This document shows, in pieces, positions 44,680 through 54,953 of a stretch of 64,000 nt of DNA (position 1 is its first letter; the number at the start of each line of letters is the position of its first letter). The stretch lies in assembly GCF_900604315.1 (NCBI RefSeq), contig NZ_LR026978.1, positions 555,518 to 619,517 on the forward strand. Direction: 5' to 3'. The DNA is from [Erwinia] mediterraneensis. GTDB taxonomy: Bacteria > Pseudomonadota > Gammaproteobacteria > Enterobacterales > Enterobacteriaceae. The notes beneath the pieces were generated by a model. That model searched no databases and had not been told where the DNA came from. It saw only the letters and a program-made list of their open reading frames with translations. The position numbers and the translations under genes were made by a program.

Positions 44680-44755
44680 AATTTGTTGATAAGCCGAAAT
44701 TACTGCGACTATCTTGGTGAATAAATAAAAACAACCCGCCCCGTTAATTGCCGGG
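44680..44755 (-). promoter_or_regulatory. fliK-fliL gap: possible terminator and fliL operon promoter
   Basis: After the fliK stop the minus strand has an imperfect hairpin (ACCCG...CGGGT) followed by TTGTTTTTATTT (about 44725-44755). Further on, TTGTTT-N17-AATATA (about 44655-44685) may be a promoter for fliLMNOPQR. In E. coli that operon has its own class 2 promoter. Both calls are weak. Confidence 0.35.
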
Positions 44756-44759
44756 TGAC

Positions 44760-45950
44760 TCAGACAAAAGTATTTACCCCGCTAAACCGTGTCATCCTCT
44801 GCTGCGGCTGCGCCTCGTTAACAGGTTCCGTAATCTCAACAGCCTCACCGCCCTGTTCGGTACTGCTACTGAAAGCGGAGCCCTGGCCGGATGATGAATC
44901 GAACCCCTGCGGTGATGACGAGAACGCATCCCAGGCTGCGCTATCTGCTCCCACGCTGCTCTGACCCAGATGAATACCCGATTCGTCCAGCAAGCTGCGC
45001 AGATGAGGCAACGCCGCTTCCAGCGCGGCTTTTACCTGCTGACTGGCAGTCACGAAATGAATCTGGGCCTGATCGCTATGCAGCCGCAGATGAATCTGCA
45101 GCGAACCCAGCTCTTCCGGCTGCAAACGCAGCTCAGCATTATGAATACCATTGCGTGTAAACAGCATAAGTTGTTGTCCCAGGGCATGCTGCCATGCTGG
45201 CGTCCCTGCTGGCAGCTCCAGCACGCCCGTCGCTGCGTTTGCCGGTAAGACGCCGATCGGGCTGTGAGATGGTGCTGGTGGCAGCGCCGGGCCTGCCAGT
45301 GTTTCCCGCACCAACGCTGGCTGCAGCCCCTTATCGGCATGCTCTGGCACCTCCGCATGAGCAGGTGGCACGGCGTGCGCTTCAATCTGCTTCTCAGGCC
45401 TGGCGGCAGTGATGTCCGTCAGTCGCTCCGGCTGGCTGCGACCAGCGGCGGGCAATTTCTCCTGAGGGTGCGTCGGGTTCGTTGGCAGGAAAAAGGCATC
45501 CCGCCGAGTCACTGCCTCCGGGGTCGTATCCGCTGCGTCGCCCCTTAATATTTGCAGCGGGTGGGAGGCCAGCCCGGCAGTCAGCGCGTCACCATGCGCT
45601 GTGGCCCCGGCTGCCGTTGCCAGCGGCTGAGGCATAAGCGCTGGCGTCACGCTCTGTTGATGATTCTCAGACGCCGTCTGCGGCTGAGGCGGAGAATCGG
45701 TGTCCTGCGGAACCGCCGGCATGGCTGGCGCTATCAGCGTTGCCAGTGTCGCCTGTGGCAGTTGCGTGTTAACACCGGCGTCCGCTGGCGTTTCCTGATC
45801 AGCCGATGTTTTCCCTTTTCCCCTAAGGTGAGCGGCTACAGGCAGGATTTTCGCTTTCAGCGTGGCTGCAAAGTCTTTACTCGCGGCGGCATCAGGCTGT
45901 TTCAGGTTAGCCTCCGGCAGCGGGAGGTCAGCAAGCGCTTTAATCATCAT
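44760..45950 (-). CDS. fliK: Flagellar hook-length control protein FliK
   Basis: The 396-residue molecular ruler measures hook length and switches export specificity. The first 260 residues are Ala/Pro/Gln-rich and low in conservation. The C-terminal domain (about 270-355) carries NAELRLQPEELGSLQIHL and VKAALEAALPHLRSLLDESG, which is the conserved Flg_hook region. It overlaps fliJ by four bases (ATGA). Confidence 0.94.
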   Translation of the reverse strand: MMIKALADLPLPEANLKQPDAAASKDFAATLKAKILPVAAHLRGKGKTSADQETPADAGVNTQLPQATLATLIAPAMPAVPQDTDSPPQPQTASENHQQSVTPALMPQPLATAAGATAHGDALTAGLASHPLQILRGDAADTTPEAVTRRDAFFLPTNPTHPQEKLPAAGRSQPERLTDITAARPEKQIEAHAVPPAHAEVPEHADKGLQPALVRETLAGPALPPAPSHSPIGVLPANAATGVLELPAGTPAWQHALGQQLMLFTRNGIHNAELRLQPEELGSLQIHLRLHSDQAQIHFVTASQQVKAALEAALPHLRSLLDESGIHLGQSSVGADSAAWDAFSSSPQGFDSSSGQGSAFSSSTEQGGEAVEITEPVNEAQPQQRMTRFSGVNTFV

Positions 45951-46393
45951 TTTTCTTTTCTCAAACTGGCACGTTGGGCATATTCATCCATCATTTTTTG
46001 CTCCTGCCGATTCTGCTGCAGCATCAGGGCGGCATCGGCACGCATTTTTAACGAACAGAACGCATTAAACCGTTGTTTATCCTGCCGCCATGCGCTCAGC
46101 GCCCGATCAACGGCAGCCTGACAGGCGGCGACATGGGAACGATGCTGTTCGACAGCGTTGCCCAGCGCATGAATAAATGCCCCATAGTTCATCAGGTTGA
46201 TCACCGATATCCCTTCCCCACTGGCTGCACGCTGTAAATAGTCACGATATTCCGCCTGATACTTCAGCAACGTATCATGCTGACTGACAGCTTCCCGGTG
46301 CGCCTGGCGCATTTTTCCCAGCCTGGTGGCCGCATCATCCAGCGACCGCTGCGCCAGATCGCGCAAAATATCGAGCGGAGAGGTGGCAGACAT
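45947..46393 (-). CDS. fliJ: Flagellar export chaperone FliJ
   Basis: The 148-residue, almost fully helical protein (coiled coil, Arg/Gln-rich) escorts export substrates and inserts into the FliI ring like the gamma subunit of F-ATPase. Blocks such as LAQRSLDDAATRLGKMRQAH and NRQEQKMMDEYAQRA are typical. It lies 14 bases after fliI. Confidence 0.93.
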   Translation of the reverse strand: MSATSPLDILRDLAQRSLDDAATRLGKMRQAHREAVSQHDTLLKYQAEYRDYLQRAASGEGISVINLMNYGAFIHALGNAVEQHRSHVAACQAAVDRALSAWRQDKQRFNAFCSLKMRADAALMLQQNRQEQKMMDEYAQRASLRKEK

Positions 46394-46407
46394 CTGAAAG
46401 CGCTCCT

Positions 46408-47781
46408 TTAGTGTTCACTCGCCTCGGGGAAGAGCGCCACGAGTTTCTCGCTCGCCTCTTCGTATGAAACACAATCGTGGATCCCCTGCCGCAGGTAGCT
46501 TTCCAGCCGGGGATAGAAGGAGATCGCCTGGTCCAGCAGAGGATCGCTGCCGGCGGCATAAGCGCCGACGCTGATCAGATCGCGGTTACGTTGATAAGCC
46601 GAGAGCAGCTGTTTAAACAACTGCACTTTCCGGTAGTGTGCGCCGTCAATCAGTTCAGTCATGGCGCGGCTAATGGACGCCTCAATATCGATAGCGGGAT
46701 AGTGGCCCGCTTCCGCCAGCCGACGCGACAGCACCACATGCCCATCCAGAATGGCGCGGGCGGAATCGGCAATAGGATCCTGCTGATCGTCGCCTTCGGT
46801 CAGTACGGTATAAAACGCCGTCACCGAGCCGCCTCCACTGATGCCGTTACCGGCACGTTCTACCAGCGCCGGTAAACGGGCAAAGACCGAGGGCGGATAG
46901 CCTTTCGTCGCCGGCGGTTCGCCAATCGCCAGCGCGATTTCACGCTGTGCCATGGCGTAGCGCGTCAGGGAATCCATGATCAGCAACACATCCAGGCCAC
47001 GGTCGCGGAAATCCTCGGCGATGCGCGTGGCGTAATCGGCGCCCTGCATGCGCAGCACTGGCGAGACGTCAGCGGGGGCGGCGATCACTACCGCACGACG
47101 GCGTCCCTCTTCACCAAGAATGTTGTCGATAAAATCTTTCACCTCCCGGCCACGTTCGCCGATCAGGCCAACCACAATCACATCCGCTTTGGTATAGCGC
47201 GCCATCATGCCCAGCAATACACTTTTCCCGACGCCAGAACCGGCGAACAGCCCCATGCGCTGACCGCGCCCCACGGTAAGCAGACCGTTGATGGCGGTCA
47301 CGCCCACATCCAGTACCTGCCGGATCGGGTTGCGCAGCAAGGGATTAAATGGCGGAGTGAACAGCGAGCCCGGACGCGTATCGCCGGGGGCGGGCAAACC
47401 ATCCAGCGGTCGCGCGCTGGCATCCAGCACTCGTCCCAGCAAACCAGGTCCCAGCGGCAGCTGCTTGCCCTGTGCCGCGCCCTGCGACCCGGCAACATAT
47501 ACGCGCGCACCGGGTAACATCCCCTCCATGTTGCCCAGCGGCATTAAAAACAGTACCTGACCGTTAAAACCCACCACTTCAGCTTCAACGTTAACCATGC
47601 CCGCGTCACTCTCCCGCTCGACGATACAGACCGTTCCAATAGCGAGTTTTAATCCCACTGCTTCCATCACCAGCCCGGTGGCGCGGATCAACCGGCCATA
47701 CTGGCGAAAAGGAGCGAGCGCGCTGAGCTGCTGTTCACGCTTATCCAGCTGGTTAAGCCAGGTGGTCAGAAGCGAGGTCAT
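46408..47781 (-). CDS. fliI: Flagellum-specific ATP synthase FliI
   Basis: The 457-residue export ATPase is homologous to F1 beta. Walker A is GSGVGKS at 181-187, followed by [17 protein letters not shown] and Walker [18 protein letters not shown]. It drives unloading of substrates with FliH and FliJ at the base of the flagellum. It overlaps fliH by four bases. Confidence 0.98.
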   Translation of the reverse strand: MTSLLTTWLNQLDKREQQLSALAPFRQYGRLIRATGLVMEAVGLKLAIGTVCIVERESDAGMVNVEAEVVGFNGQVLFLMPLGNMEGMLPGARVYVAGSQGAAQGKQLPLGPGLLGRVLDASARPLDGLPAPGDTRPGSLFTPPFNPLLRNPIRQVLDVGVTAINGLLTVGRGQRMGLFAGSGVGKSVLLGMMARYTKADVIVVGLIGERGREVKDFIDNILGEEGRRRAVVIAAPADVSPVLRMQGADYATRIAEDFRDRGLDVLLIMDSLTRYAMAQREIALAIGEPPATKGYPPSVFARLPALVERAGNGISGGGSVTAFYTVLTEGDDQQDPIADSARAILDGHVVLSRRLAEAGHYPAIDIEASISRAMTELIDGAHYRKVQLFKQLLSAYQRNRDLISVGAYAAGSDPLLDQAISFYPRLESYLRQGIHDCVSYEEASEKLVALFPEASEH

Positions 47782-48494
47782 GCGCCGGACTCCTCACGAC
47801 TGAGATCGCATAAAGCCTGCCAGGTGCTCTCCAGGGTGGCGTCCAGCTCGCCCTCATCGGAGGTGATGCGGCAACCGCCAGGAGCGATGGCATCATCCGC
47901 GAGCAGCGTCCAGCCCCGGCTCGCCAGCAGCGCGCCGCACGCATGCTGTACAGTCGCCAGCTGACTGGCGCTGACGCGCAGCTGCAGCTGACCGTTTAAC
48001 AGGGTCTCCTGTTTCAGCAACTGCTGGATGTTTTCCAGCAGTTGCGCAGGGTCGCAGCGTACGCTTTTCCCGACGATGGCCCGGGCCGCCGTCAGGGAAA
48101 GCTGCACCAGACGGGCAGGAACAACACTGTTCAGCTGGGCTAAGGCTTCCTGAAATTCATCGATCAGGCAGGTCAGGCGATCGGCCTGCTGCTGGTGCTG
48201 CGCGCGCGCTTCGGCCAGCGCCTGTTCAGCCCTCTCCTGTCGTCCCTGCGCCACGCCCGCCAGATAGCCCTGCTGTTTGCCCTCTTCTACGCCCCGGGCA
48301 TGTCCCTGCGCAAAGCCCTGCTTCTCTGCCTGTTCGCGCCGCCGTTTAAGTTCCAGCTGCAACTGCTCTTCGACAGACGCCGCGCTGGTGACGTCGGCAT
48401 CGATCTCTGTGCTGAAATCGTCATACTCCACCAGCAGATCTGCCGGTTGCCAGGGCCGCCAGGCGGCGTGCAGCTCAGGCTCAGACATAGACAT
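47778..48494 (-). CDS. fliH: Flagellar assembly protein FliH
   Basis: The 238-residue FliI regulator has an acidic N-terminal region with WxPxxL-like [10 protein letters not shown], a Glu/Gln/Arg-rich central coil with GxxxG-type repeats ([21 protein letters not shown]) and the C-terminal FliH domain. The start is ATG 48494, preceded by GGAGG; ATG 48488 is also possible. It overlaps the end of fliG by 14 bases. Confidence 0.95.
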   Translation of the reverse strand: MSMSEPELHAAWRPWQPADLLVEYDDFSTEIDADVTSAASVEEQLQLELKRRREQAEKQGFAQGHARGVEEGKQQGYLAGVAQGRQERAEQALAEARAQHQQQADRLTCLIDEFQEALAQLNSVVPARLVQLSLTAARAIVGKSVRCDPAQLLENIQQLLKQETLLNGQLQLRVSASQLATVQHACGALLASRGWTLLADDAIAPGGCRITSDEGELDATLESTWQALCDLSREESGA

Positions 48495-49467
48495 CTTCGC
48501 CGCCTCCAATCACGATCTCGCCCGTTTCGGCTAAACGCCGCACCACCAGCAGGATGTTTTTCTGCTCCGCCTCCACCTGCGACAAGCGTACCGGCCCGCG
48601 AGACATCAGATCTTCCGCCATAATATCCGCCTGACGTTTGGACATATTGCGGAAGAACTTGTCGCGTAACGGCTGCGCCGCGCCCTTCAGGGCAACGATC
48701 AGCGACTCATGTTCAACTTCCTGCAGAATGCGCTGGATGCTGCGATCCTCAACCTCCACCAGGTTCTCGAACAGGAACATCTCATCGATAATTTTCTGCG
48801 CCAGCTCCTGGTCAAAAGCGCGCACCGCTTCAATGGCGGCCTCTTCCTGCTGCGATTTCATCAGATTGAGAATTTCCGCCGCCGGGCGCACCCCCCCCAT
48901 TTTGCTGCGCTTGAGATTCTGCCCGCGCAGCAGGCTATCCAGCACTTCCGTCAGCTCCTGCAGCGCGGCGGGCTGGACGCCGCCAAAAGTGGCGATACGC
49001 AGCATAATGTCGTTGCGCTCGCGGTCGTCGAACCGTGCCAGCACATCTGCCGCCTGAGCGCGCTTCAGGTGGACCAGAATGGTCGCGATAATCTGTGGAT
49101 GCTCGTCACGGATAAGGTCGAACACGGCGAGCGGATCCATAAAGTTAAGGGTTTCAATTCCATTGGCGTTGTTGTGCGACTCCAGCAGATCTTCCAGCAG
49201 GCTGTTCGCGCGCTCTTCGCCAAGCGCTTTTACCAGCACCTTACGCAGGTATTCATTGGTATTGACGCTCAGCGCCGCATACTCTTCGGAGTCGCGCTGG
49301 AAATCTCCCAGCACCTCTGCGAGTTGCTCATGGGTAAAGCTGCTCATGCTGACCATGGAGCTGCTGATTTGCGTCACTTCATGAGCGTTGAGGTGGCGGA
49401 AAACCTCGGCGGCACGCTCTTCGCCCAGGGTGAGCATTAATATCGCACTTCTTTCAGAGGCATTCAT
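48481..49467 (-). CDS. fliG: Flagellar motor switch protein FliG
   Basis: The 328-residue rotor protein couples to the stators. It has an N-terminal FliF-binding domain, middle [22 protein letters not shown] motif that binds FliM, and a C-terminal torque helix with alternating charges ([26 protein letters not shown] shown in parts). It is eight bases after fliF. Confidence 0.98.
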   Translation of the reverse strand: MNASERSAILMLTLGEERAAEVFRHLNAHEVTQISSSMVSMSSFTHEQLAEVLGDFQRDSEEYAALSVNTNEYLRKVLVKALGEERANSLLEDLLESHNNANGIETLNFMDPLAVFDLIRDEHPQIIATILVHLKRAQAADVLARFDDRERNDIMLRIATFGGVQPAALQELTEVLDSLLRGQNLKRSKMGGVRPAAEILNLMKSQQEEAAIEAVRAFDQELAQKIIDEMFLFENLVEVEDRSIQRILQEVEHESLIVALKGAAQPLRDKFFRNMSKRQADIMAEDLMSRGPVRLSQVEAEQKNILLVVRRLAETGEIVIGGGEDVYV

Positions 49468-49475
49468 GGTGCGTT

Positions 49476-51152
49476 CTACTCCTTATTCATCCACTGACGA
49501 ATCACCAGCGCAATCAGTTGCGGCTCATGTTCGGCGATATCACGCAGCTGCTGCGCGCCCACTTCGGTATCAATGCGCTGCTGGGCTCTGGCCCGGCTCT
49601 GTTTTTCCTGCCGCTCTTTTTTCGCATCCAGCGCCGCCTGATGTGCCGCTTTCTCCAGCTCAAGACGCTGACGGACAAATTCCTGCTGGCGGAACCAGGC
49701 GGGCTGCACCAGCTTGCGCCACAGCACCCAGCCAGTCAGGGCAATCAGCAGATAGCGCGTTGCAGAAATCAGCAGGTTAATAAACGCAGGCTGCTTCCAG
49801 AACGGGGGGAGTGCCGCATCATGCTCGTCGCTGACAAAGGCGGTGTTCACGACATTCACGGAGTCGCCCCGGCTGGCGGAGTAGCCGATCGCCTCTTTCA
49901 CCAGGGTTTCGATCTGCGTCAGTTGCGTTTTGCTTAACGGCGTTGCTTTACCCTCTTTTCCGTCCTGATAATTCACCACCACTGCTACAGAAAGACGTTG
50001 AATCGTCCCGCTGCTGTGTTTGATATGTGTCAGGGTACGGTCGAGTTCATAATTGGTGGTTTCCCCTTGCTCGCTGCTGTAAGACTGCAGGCTGCCGGAG
50101 GCGCTCCCCGACGTGGATTTTTCCGCCTTTTTCTCTGCGCCCGTGTTTTGCGCCGGGGCAGGCTTTTCAATCGGTGCCGTGGCTGGCACCGGCGGCTGGT
50201 TGGTTAACGCACCCGGAATCCCCTCCGCACCCTTCCTGCCACCCTGCTCAGAGAGGTTAGTCTGACGACTGCGGATGGCCATTTTGTCGGGGGCGGTATT
50301 GGGCTGGTATTGCTCTGCCGTTTGTTCACTCAGGGTGAAATCCAGTTGCGCGGTGACCTGAGCACGCACATTACCGACCCCCAGGACCGGTGCCAGAATC
50401 GCCTGAATACGCCGCTGATACTCATCTTCAAGGTTACGGGTATAGGTTAACTGGGCGGTCTGTAGTGCCTGGCTCTGATTTTGTGACAGCAGATGGCCGC
50501 TTTGATCGAGAATCGTGACCTTGTCGGCCGCCAGTCCGGCAACGGCGCTGGAAACCAGATAAGCGACGGCATTCACCTGACCGGCATCCAGCGTACGTCC
50601 CGGATGTAAATTCAGCGTCACCGACGCGGAAGGCGGTTGTTGTTCATGAACAAACAGCGACGGCTTAGGCATAGCCAGATGCACCCGTGCGCGCTGCACC
50701 GGTCCCAGGGTTTCAATGGTGCGGGAAAGCTCCCCCTCCAGTCCGCGCTGATAGTTGATCTGCTCGCTGAACTGGCTGATGCCAAATTTTTCCTGATCAA
50801 GCAGTTCAAACCCTACCGCCCCGCCTTTTGGCAGCCCCTGGCGGGCCAGGGCTAACCGCGCCTCATAGACCTTATCTTTCGGAACCATAATGGCCCCGCC
50901 CTGTTCAAAACGATAAGGCACCTGCATCTGCTGCAGCTGCGCCACAATAGCGCCGCCATCCTGATCGCTGATAGTGCTGTACAGCACGCGGTAGTCAGGC
51001 GTTCTGGTCCAGAGTAGCAACGCTATCAGCACAGATATCACCGCCGCAGCGGAAATAAGCAGTGTTATTTTGGGATTAGCACGAATACGTTCTAATGCCG
51101 CCATGGCATTAAATCTATTCTTTAATGCGCTCTCTTCTTGTCTGGCCGTCAT
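49476..51152 (-). CDS. fliF: Flagellar MS-ring protein FliF
   Basis: The 558-residue protein is full length. It has two membrane segments (about 30-50 and 450-470), ring-building motifs ([41 protein letters not shown] shown in part) and a C-terminal FliG-binding tail ending [20 protein letters not shown]. It is the first gene of the minus-strand flagellar block, divergent from fliE. Confidence 0.98.
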   Translation of the reverse strand: MTARQEESALKNRFNAMAALERIRANPKITLLISAAAVISVLIALLLWTRTPDYRVLYSTISDQDGGAIVAQLQQMQVPYRFEQGGAIMVPKDKVYEARLALARQGLPKGGAVGFELLDQEKFGISQFSEQINYQRGLEGELSRTIETLGPVQRARVHLAMPKPSLFVHEQQPPSASVTLNLHPGRTLDAGQVNAVAYLVSSAVAGLAADKVTILDQSGHLLSQNQSQALQTAQLTYTRNLEDEYQRRIQAILAPVLGVGNVRAQVTAQLDFTLSEQTAEQYQPNTAPDKMAIRSRQTNLSEQGGRKGAEGIPGALTNQPPVPATAPIEKPAPAQNTGAEKKAEKSTSGSASGSLQSYSSEQGETTNYELDRTLTHIKHSSGTIQRLSVAVVVNYQDGKEGKATPLSKTQLTQIETLVKEAIGYSASRGDSVNVVNTAFVSDEHDAALPPFWKQPAFINLLISATRYLLIALTGWVLWRKLVQPAWFRQQEFVRQRLELEKAAHQAALDAKKERQEKQSRARAQQRIDTEVGAQQLRDIAEHEPQLIALVIRQWMNKE

Positions 51153-51443
51153 GCCGCAATCCTGTTAAAAAATAAATAATGCAATGTGAACGCCATAGCT
51201 CTTTTTCGTTAACTGATAAGCTGTAATAACAAGCCGGACAGATCTTTGCTGAAATTTCGCAGGGCGCGCATTATCGGTCAGAACACGGAAATTTTAATGT
51301 CTGATAAGCTGAAACTTCTGTCAGCTTATTTCGCCATGCTGCAAACCAGGGTTAGGGTATAATTCATTCCGTAAACTCGCCGGAAATAAATCCAGAACTT
51401 ACGGTTATTTCCTTTTACAGCCAAATTTAAGCAGAGAAAAGAT
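51153..51443. promoter_or_regulatory. fliF/fliE divergent control region
   Basis: 291 bases with no gene. ATAAGCTG occurs at 51216-51223 and 51304-51311, and inverted at 51322-51329. The last two form the 9 bp inverted repeat ATAAGCTGA/TCAGCTTAT with an 8-base spacer (51304-51329). A TATAAT at about 51359-51364 could be the fliE -10, with no good -35, as in activator-dependent class 2 flagellar promoters. Whether FlhDC binds here cannot be judged; the repeats do not look like the E. coli FlhDC box. Confidence 0.5.
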
Positions 51444-51779
51444 ATGTCGGTTCAGATGATGAACGCTGTGCTGGCGCAAATTAATCGCCAGGCACAAGAA
51501 AGCGCCACCCTGACGCCTTTATCCGCCATTGATTCGCCCCTGGCGCCAGAGAGTCACGCTTCCTTTGCCGATATTTTATTAAACAGCATTGACAGTGTTA
51601 ACAAAATGCAGACCGAGGCCAGAACCCTGTCACAGGATTATCTGACCGGTAAGCCTGGCGTCGGGCTGAATGATGTTATGGTCTCATTACAAAAATCGGG
51701 TATTGCATTAAACCTTGGCATTCAGGTGCGTAATAAAATGGTTAACGCCTATCAGGAAATCATGAATATGGCGGTGTAA
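51444..51779 (+). CDS. fliE: Flagellar hook-basal body protein FliE
   Basis: The 111-residue protein joins the MS ring to the proximal rod. The family core FADILLNSIDSVNKMQTEA and the C-terminal GVGLNDVMVSLQKSGIALNLG..VRNKMVNAYQEIMNMAV are clear. It is the first gene of the plus-strand block; unlike in E. coli, cheR follows 44 bases later. Confidence 0.97.
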   Translation: MSVQMMNAVLAQINRQAQESATLTPLSAIDSPLAPESHASFADILLNSIDSVNKMQTEARTLSQDYLTGKPGVGLNDVMVSLQKSGIALNLGIQVRNKMVNAYQEIMNMAV

Positions 51780-51823
51780 CATCAGCGAAAAAATAATACT
51801 TTCTGTGTCCAGACCGGAACATC

Positions 51824-52687
51824 ATGTTTAACCTGAAAAAAAGCCCGGAGCAACGCAGCGCAAACTTACACGTCCGGCAGGCGCTATCCGGACAGGAATT
51901 GCAAAAAATCAGCGAGTTGATTTATCAACGTGCCGGCATTGTGGTGACGCCACAAAAACGCAACATGGTTTATAACCGGCTGGCGCGTCGTTTGCTCGAT
52001 CTGAATATGAGCTGTTTTAGTGATTATATTTCCCTGCTGGAGAAGCATCCCACAGGCGAAGAGTGGCAGCGTTTTATTAATGCGCTTACCACCAATTTAA
52101 CCTCTTTTTTCCGGGAGGCACACCACTTCCCCATTCTGGCCGGGCATGCCCGCGCCCGGCAGAGCGGTTATAACGTCTGGTGTACCGCCGCATCCAGCGG
52201 AGAGGAGGCGTATTCTATTGCCATGACGCTGGCAGAAACTCTGGGCCAGAATATAGCGGGCCCGCGCGTCTGGGCTACCGATATTAATACCGAGGTTTTA
52301 GCCACGGCGATGAACGGCGTCTATCGTCTGGCGGATATTGAAAATCTGTCGCAGAGACAAAAAAAGAACTGGTTTATGCGCGGCAAAGCGCCGCACCAGG
52401 ATCGGGTAAAAGTCAAAAAGCAGCTGCGCACTACGATCTGTTTTCAGCAATTAAATCTGCTGGAGAGACGCTGGGATATTCCTTCCCCCTTTGATGCCAT
52501 ATTTTGCCGCAATGTCATGATCTATTTTGATCAAAAGACGCAGCACCAGTTGTTGTTGCGTTTTGCCAGAATGCTCAAACCGGGCGGCCTGCTGTTTGTT
52601 GGCCATTCAGAAAATTTCAGCAATCTGGATATTCCGTTTCGTCTGCGCGGCCAGTCCGTCTATGAACTGAAACAGGTAACATCATGA
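51824..52687 (+). CDS. cheR: Chemotaxis protein methyltransferase CheR
   Basis: The 287-residue SAM-dependent enzyme methylates glutamates of chemoreceptors. It has an N-terminal helical domain (about 20-95, [17 protein letters not shown]) and a SAM domain with [28 protein letters not shown] and [14 protein letters not shown]. Its stop overlaps the cheB start (ATGA). No receptor gene is in the window. Confidence 0.97.
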   Translation: MFNLKKSPEQRSANLHVRQALSGQELQKISELIYQRAGIVVTPQKRNMVYNRLARRLLDLNMSCFSDYISLLEKHPTGEEWQRFINALTTNLTSFFREAHHFPILAGHARARQSGYNVWCTAASSGEEAYSIAMTLAETLGQNIAGPRVWATDINTEVLATAMNGVYRLADIENLSQRQKKNWFMRGKAPHQDRVKVKKQLRTTICFQQLNLLERRWDIPSPFDAIFCRNVMIYFDQKTQHQLLLRFARMLKPGGLLFVGHSENFSNLDIPFRLRGQSVYELKQVTS

Positions 52688-53730
52688 AAAAAATCAAGGT
52701 GCTCAGCGTGGATGATTCCGCCCTGATGCGCAAAATCATGAGCGATATCGTTAACTGCCAGCCCGATATGTCCATGGTGGCCGTAGCGCCCGATCCGCTT
52801 GCTGCCCGCGATCTGATCAAGCAGCACAACCCGGATGTATTAACGCTCGATGTCGAAATGCCGCATATGGATGGACTGGATTTTCTTGAACGCCTGATGC
52901 GCCTGCGTCCGATGCCGGTGATCATGGTTTCATCTCTTACCCGGCGCAACTCTGACGTCACCCTGTGCGCGCTGGAGCTGGGCGCGGTGGATTTTGTCCC
53001 CAAGCCGCAGCTGAACTTTTCCGCTGGTCTCGACCCCTTCGCTGACGCGATCGCAGAGAAAATCCGCATCGCCGCGCAGAGTAAGCTGCAACACCAGACT
53101 CGACAACTGCCGCCGCCCGCCCCCCTGTTCAGCCGCCAGGCGGGCAGCAAAAACGTTATCGCCCTGGGCTCCTCCACCGGCGGGACCGAAGCCTTGCGCC
53201 AGATATTGTTGCCGCTGCCACAAACCAGTCCGGCGCTGCTGATCGCGCAACATATGCCACCGGGCTTTACCCGCTCTTTTGCCGGACGGCTGGACAGGCT
53301 GTGCCAGATCCGTGTGCGCGAAGCCGTGGATGGCGAGCCGGTGCTGCCGGGTCATGCCTATATCGCACCCGGCGGGTTGCACATGATGCTGGCCCAGGCC
53401 GCCACCGGCTATCGCATCACCCTCAGCGACGCGCCACCCGTGAATCGTCATCGTCCGTCGGTAGACCGGTTGTTTCAGTCGGTGGCCCGGGTTGCCGGTA
53501 AGCAAGCCGTTGGCGTGATCCTCACTGGTATGGGCAATGATGGCGCGCAGGGGCTGGCCGAGATGCGTCAGGCGGGTGCCTGGACGCTGGCGCAAAGTGA
53601 AAAGAGCTGTGTGGTTTATGGCATGCCGCGCGAGGCCATTGCGCTGGGCGCAGCATGCGATGTTGTCGATCTTGACCAGATTAGCGAGCGCATGTTGCGC
53701 GCTATCCCCGGTCAGATACCTCTCCGCTGA
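52684..53730 (+). CDS. cheB: Protein-glutamate methylesterase/response regulator CheB
   Basis: The 348-residue protein removes receptor methyl groups. The receiver domain has phosphoacceptor Asp56 ([12 protein letters not shown]). The esterase catalytic triad is Ser164 (GSSTGGTEA), His190 (IAQHMPPG) and Asp286 (GMGNDGA). It is coupled to cheR by a four-base overlap. Confidence 0.98.
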   Translation: MKKIKVLSVDDSALMRKIMSDIVNCQPDMSMVAVAPDPLAARDLIKQHNPDVLTLDVEMPHMDGLDFLERLMRLRPMPVIMVSSLTRRNSDVTLCALELGAVDFVPKPQLNFSAGLDPFADAIAEKIRIAAQSKLQHQTRQLPPPAPLFSRQAGSKNVIALGSSTGGTEALRQILLPLPQTSPALLIAQHMPPGFTRSFAGRLDRLCQIRVREAVDGEPVLPGHAYIAPGGLHMMLAQAATGYRITLSDAPPVNRHRPSVDRLFQSVARVAGKQAVGVILTGMGNDGAQGLAEMRQAGAWTLAQSEKSCVVYGMPREAIALGAACDVVDLDQISERMLRAIPGQIPLR

Positions 53731-53796
53731 TGCCGGGTATACCGGACAGCCTGTTTTGGCCGCGCTGGCGGCCAGTGAGTTTTCGCAGGAAAAATG

Positions 53797-54192
53797 ATGG
53801 CTATGGCTGATAAAAATTTGCATTTTCTGGTTGTTGACGATTTCGCCACCATGCGTCGTATCGTACGCAATTTGCTGAAAGATTTAGGTTTTAATAATGT
53901 GGAAGAGGCTGAAGATGGCCTGGATGCCCTGAGCAAGCTGCGTACCAGTCATTTTGATTTCGTTATCAGCGACTGGAACATGCCGAATATGGATGGCCTG
54001 CAGTTGTTGTCGGAAATTCGCCAGGATACCCGGCTCAGTCGCCTGCCGGTGCTGATGGTCACCGCAGAAGCGAAAAAAGAGAACATTATCGCCGCCGCGC
54101 AGGCGGGCGCCAGCGGTTATGTGGTGAAGCCTTTTACTGCCGCCACGCTGGAAGAGAAGCTCGGCAAAATCTTCGAAAAGTTGGGAGGGTGA
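53797..54192 (+). CDS. cheY: Chemotaxis response regulator CheY
   Basis: The receiver protein (about 129-131 residues) is close to E. coli CheY. Counted from MADKNLHF, it has Asp12, Asp13, phosphoacceptor Asp57 ([11 protein letters not shown]), Thr87 and Lys109, all conserved. CheY-P binds FliM and causes clockwise rotation. Three in-frame ATGs (53794, 53797, 53803) follow AGGA. Spacing favours 53797 and homology favours 53803. A 63-base gap after cheB could hold a minor promoter. Confidence 0.97.
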   Translation: MAMADKNLHFLVVDDFATMRRIVRNLLKDLGFNNVEEAEDGLDALSKLRTSHFDFVISDWNMPNMDGLQLLSEIRQDTRLSRLPVLMVTAEAKKENIIAAAQAGASGYVVKPFTAATLEEKLGKIFEKLGG

Positions 54193-54196
54193 GCAG

Positions 54197-54838
54197 ATGG
54201 AAACAACGCCTCCGGCCCAGCCTGAAAAGAATCTGCGCGAGGTTTTTTCCCGTATCGGCTGTCTGACCCGACTGCTGCGCGACAGCATGTCTAACCTCGG
54301 TCTGGATCGCGCCATTATTGATGTTGCCGAAGCGATACCTGATGCCCGCGATCGGCTGAATTATGTGGTGGGAAAAACCGCCCAGGCGGCCGACCGGACA
54401 CTCTCCTGTGTGGAAACGGCGCGTCCGCTGCAGGATCAGCTCTGTCAGCGCGCCCTGCCGCTTAAACAGCGCTGGGATGCGTGGTTTGTCGAACCGGTGG
54501 AAATGCCGGTTGCCCGTCAGCTGGTGATCGATACCCGTGCCTTTCTCAGCGATGTGCCCGAACTGACCCGGCTGACCAACCAGCAGCTACGGGAGATCAT
54601 GATGGCGCAGGATTTTCAGGATCTTACCGGCCAGGTGATCAAAAAGATGATGGAGCTGGTTGAGGACATTGAAAAGGAGCTGATTCAGGTGCTGATTGAA
54701 AACCTGCCGGAGATGCAAAACAGGGTCAGCGGGAAAGAAGAGAGCCTGAAAAACGGCCCGCCGATCAGGCAGGAGCAAGCGGGCGTGGTCGCCAGCCAAA
54801 GCCAGGTAGATGACCTGCTGGAAAGTCTGGGCTTTTGA
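54197..54838 (+). CDS. cheZ: Protein phosphatase CheZ
   Basis: The 213-residue helical protein dephosphorylates CheY-P. The active-site helix [17 protein letters not shown] has the Asp and Gln residues, and the C-terminal CheY-binding peptide [11 protein letters not shown] is present. It lies four bases after cheY. Confidence 0.97.
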   Translation: METTPPAQPEKNLREVFSRIGCLTRLLRDSMSNLGLDRAIIDVAEAIPDARDRLNYVVGKTAQAADRTLSCVETARPLQDQLCQRALPLKQRWDAWFVEPVEMPVARQLVIDTRAFLSDVPELTRLTNQQLREIMMAQDFQDLTGQVIKKMMELVEDIEKELIQVLIENLPEMQNRVSGKEESLKNGPPIRQEQAGVVASQSQVDDLLESLGF

Positions 54839-54953
54839 TGAAGCGCAGTGGGTTGCGCGCCGGGCCGCTGCAGGCGCGGTTATATCCAGACGTACAGCCA
54901 GCAGCAAAGGTTACAGCGCAGACCGGCCGCAGCACCGGAAGAAATGAAGCAAC

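Noticed and set aside
52930-53823. Minus-strand open frame of 297 codons opposite cheB
   Set aside because: CheB is complete with all catalytic residues on the other strand; the antisense frame has no motif.
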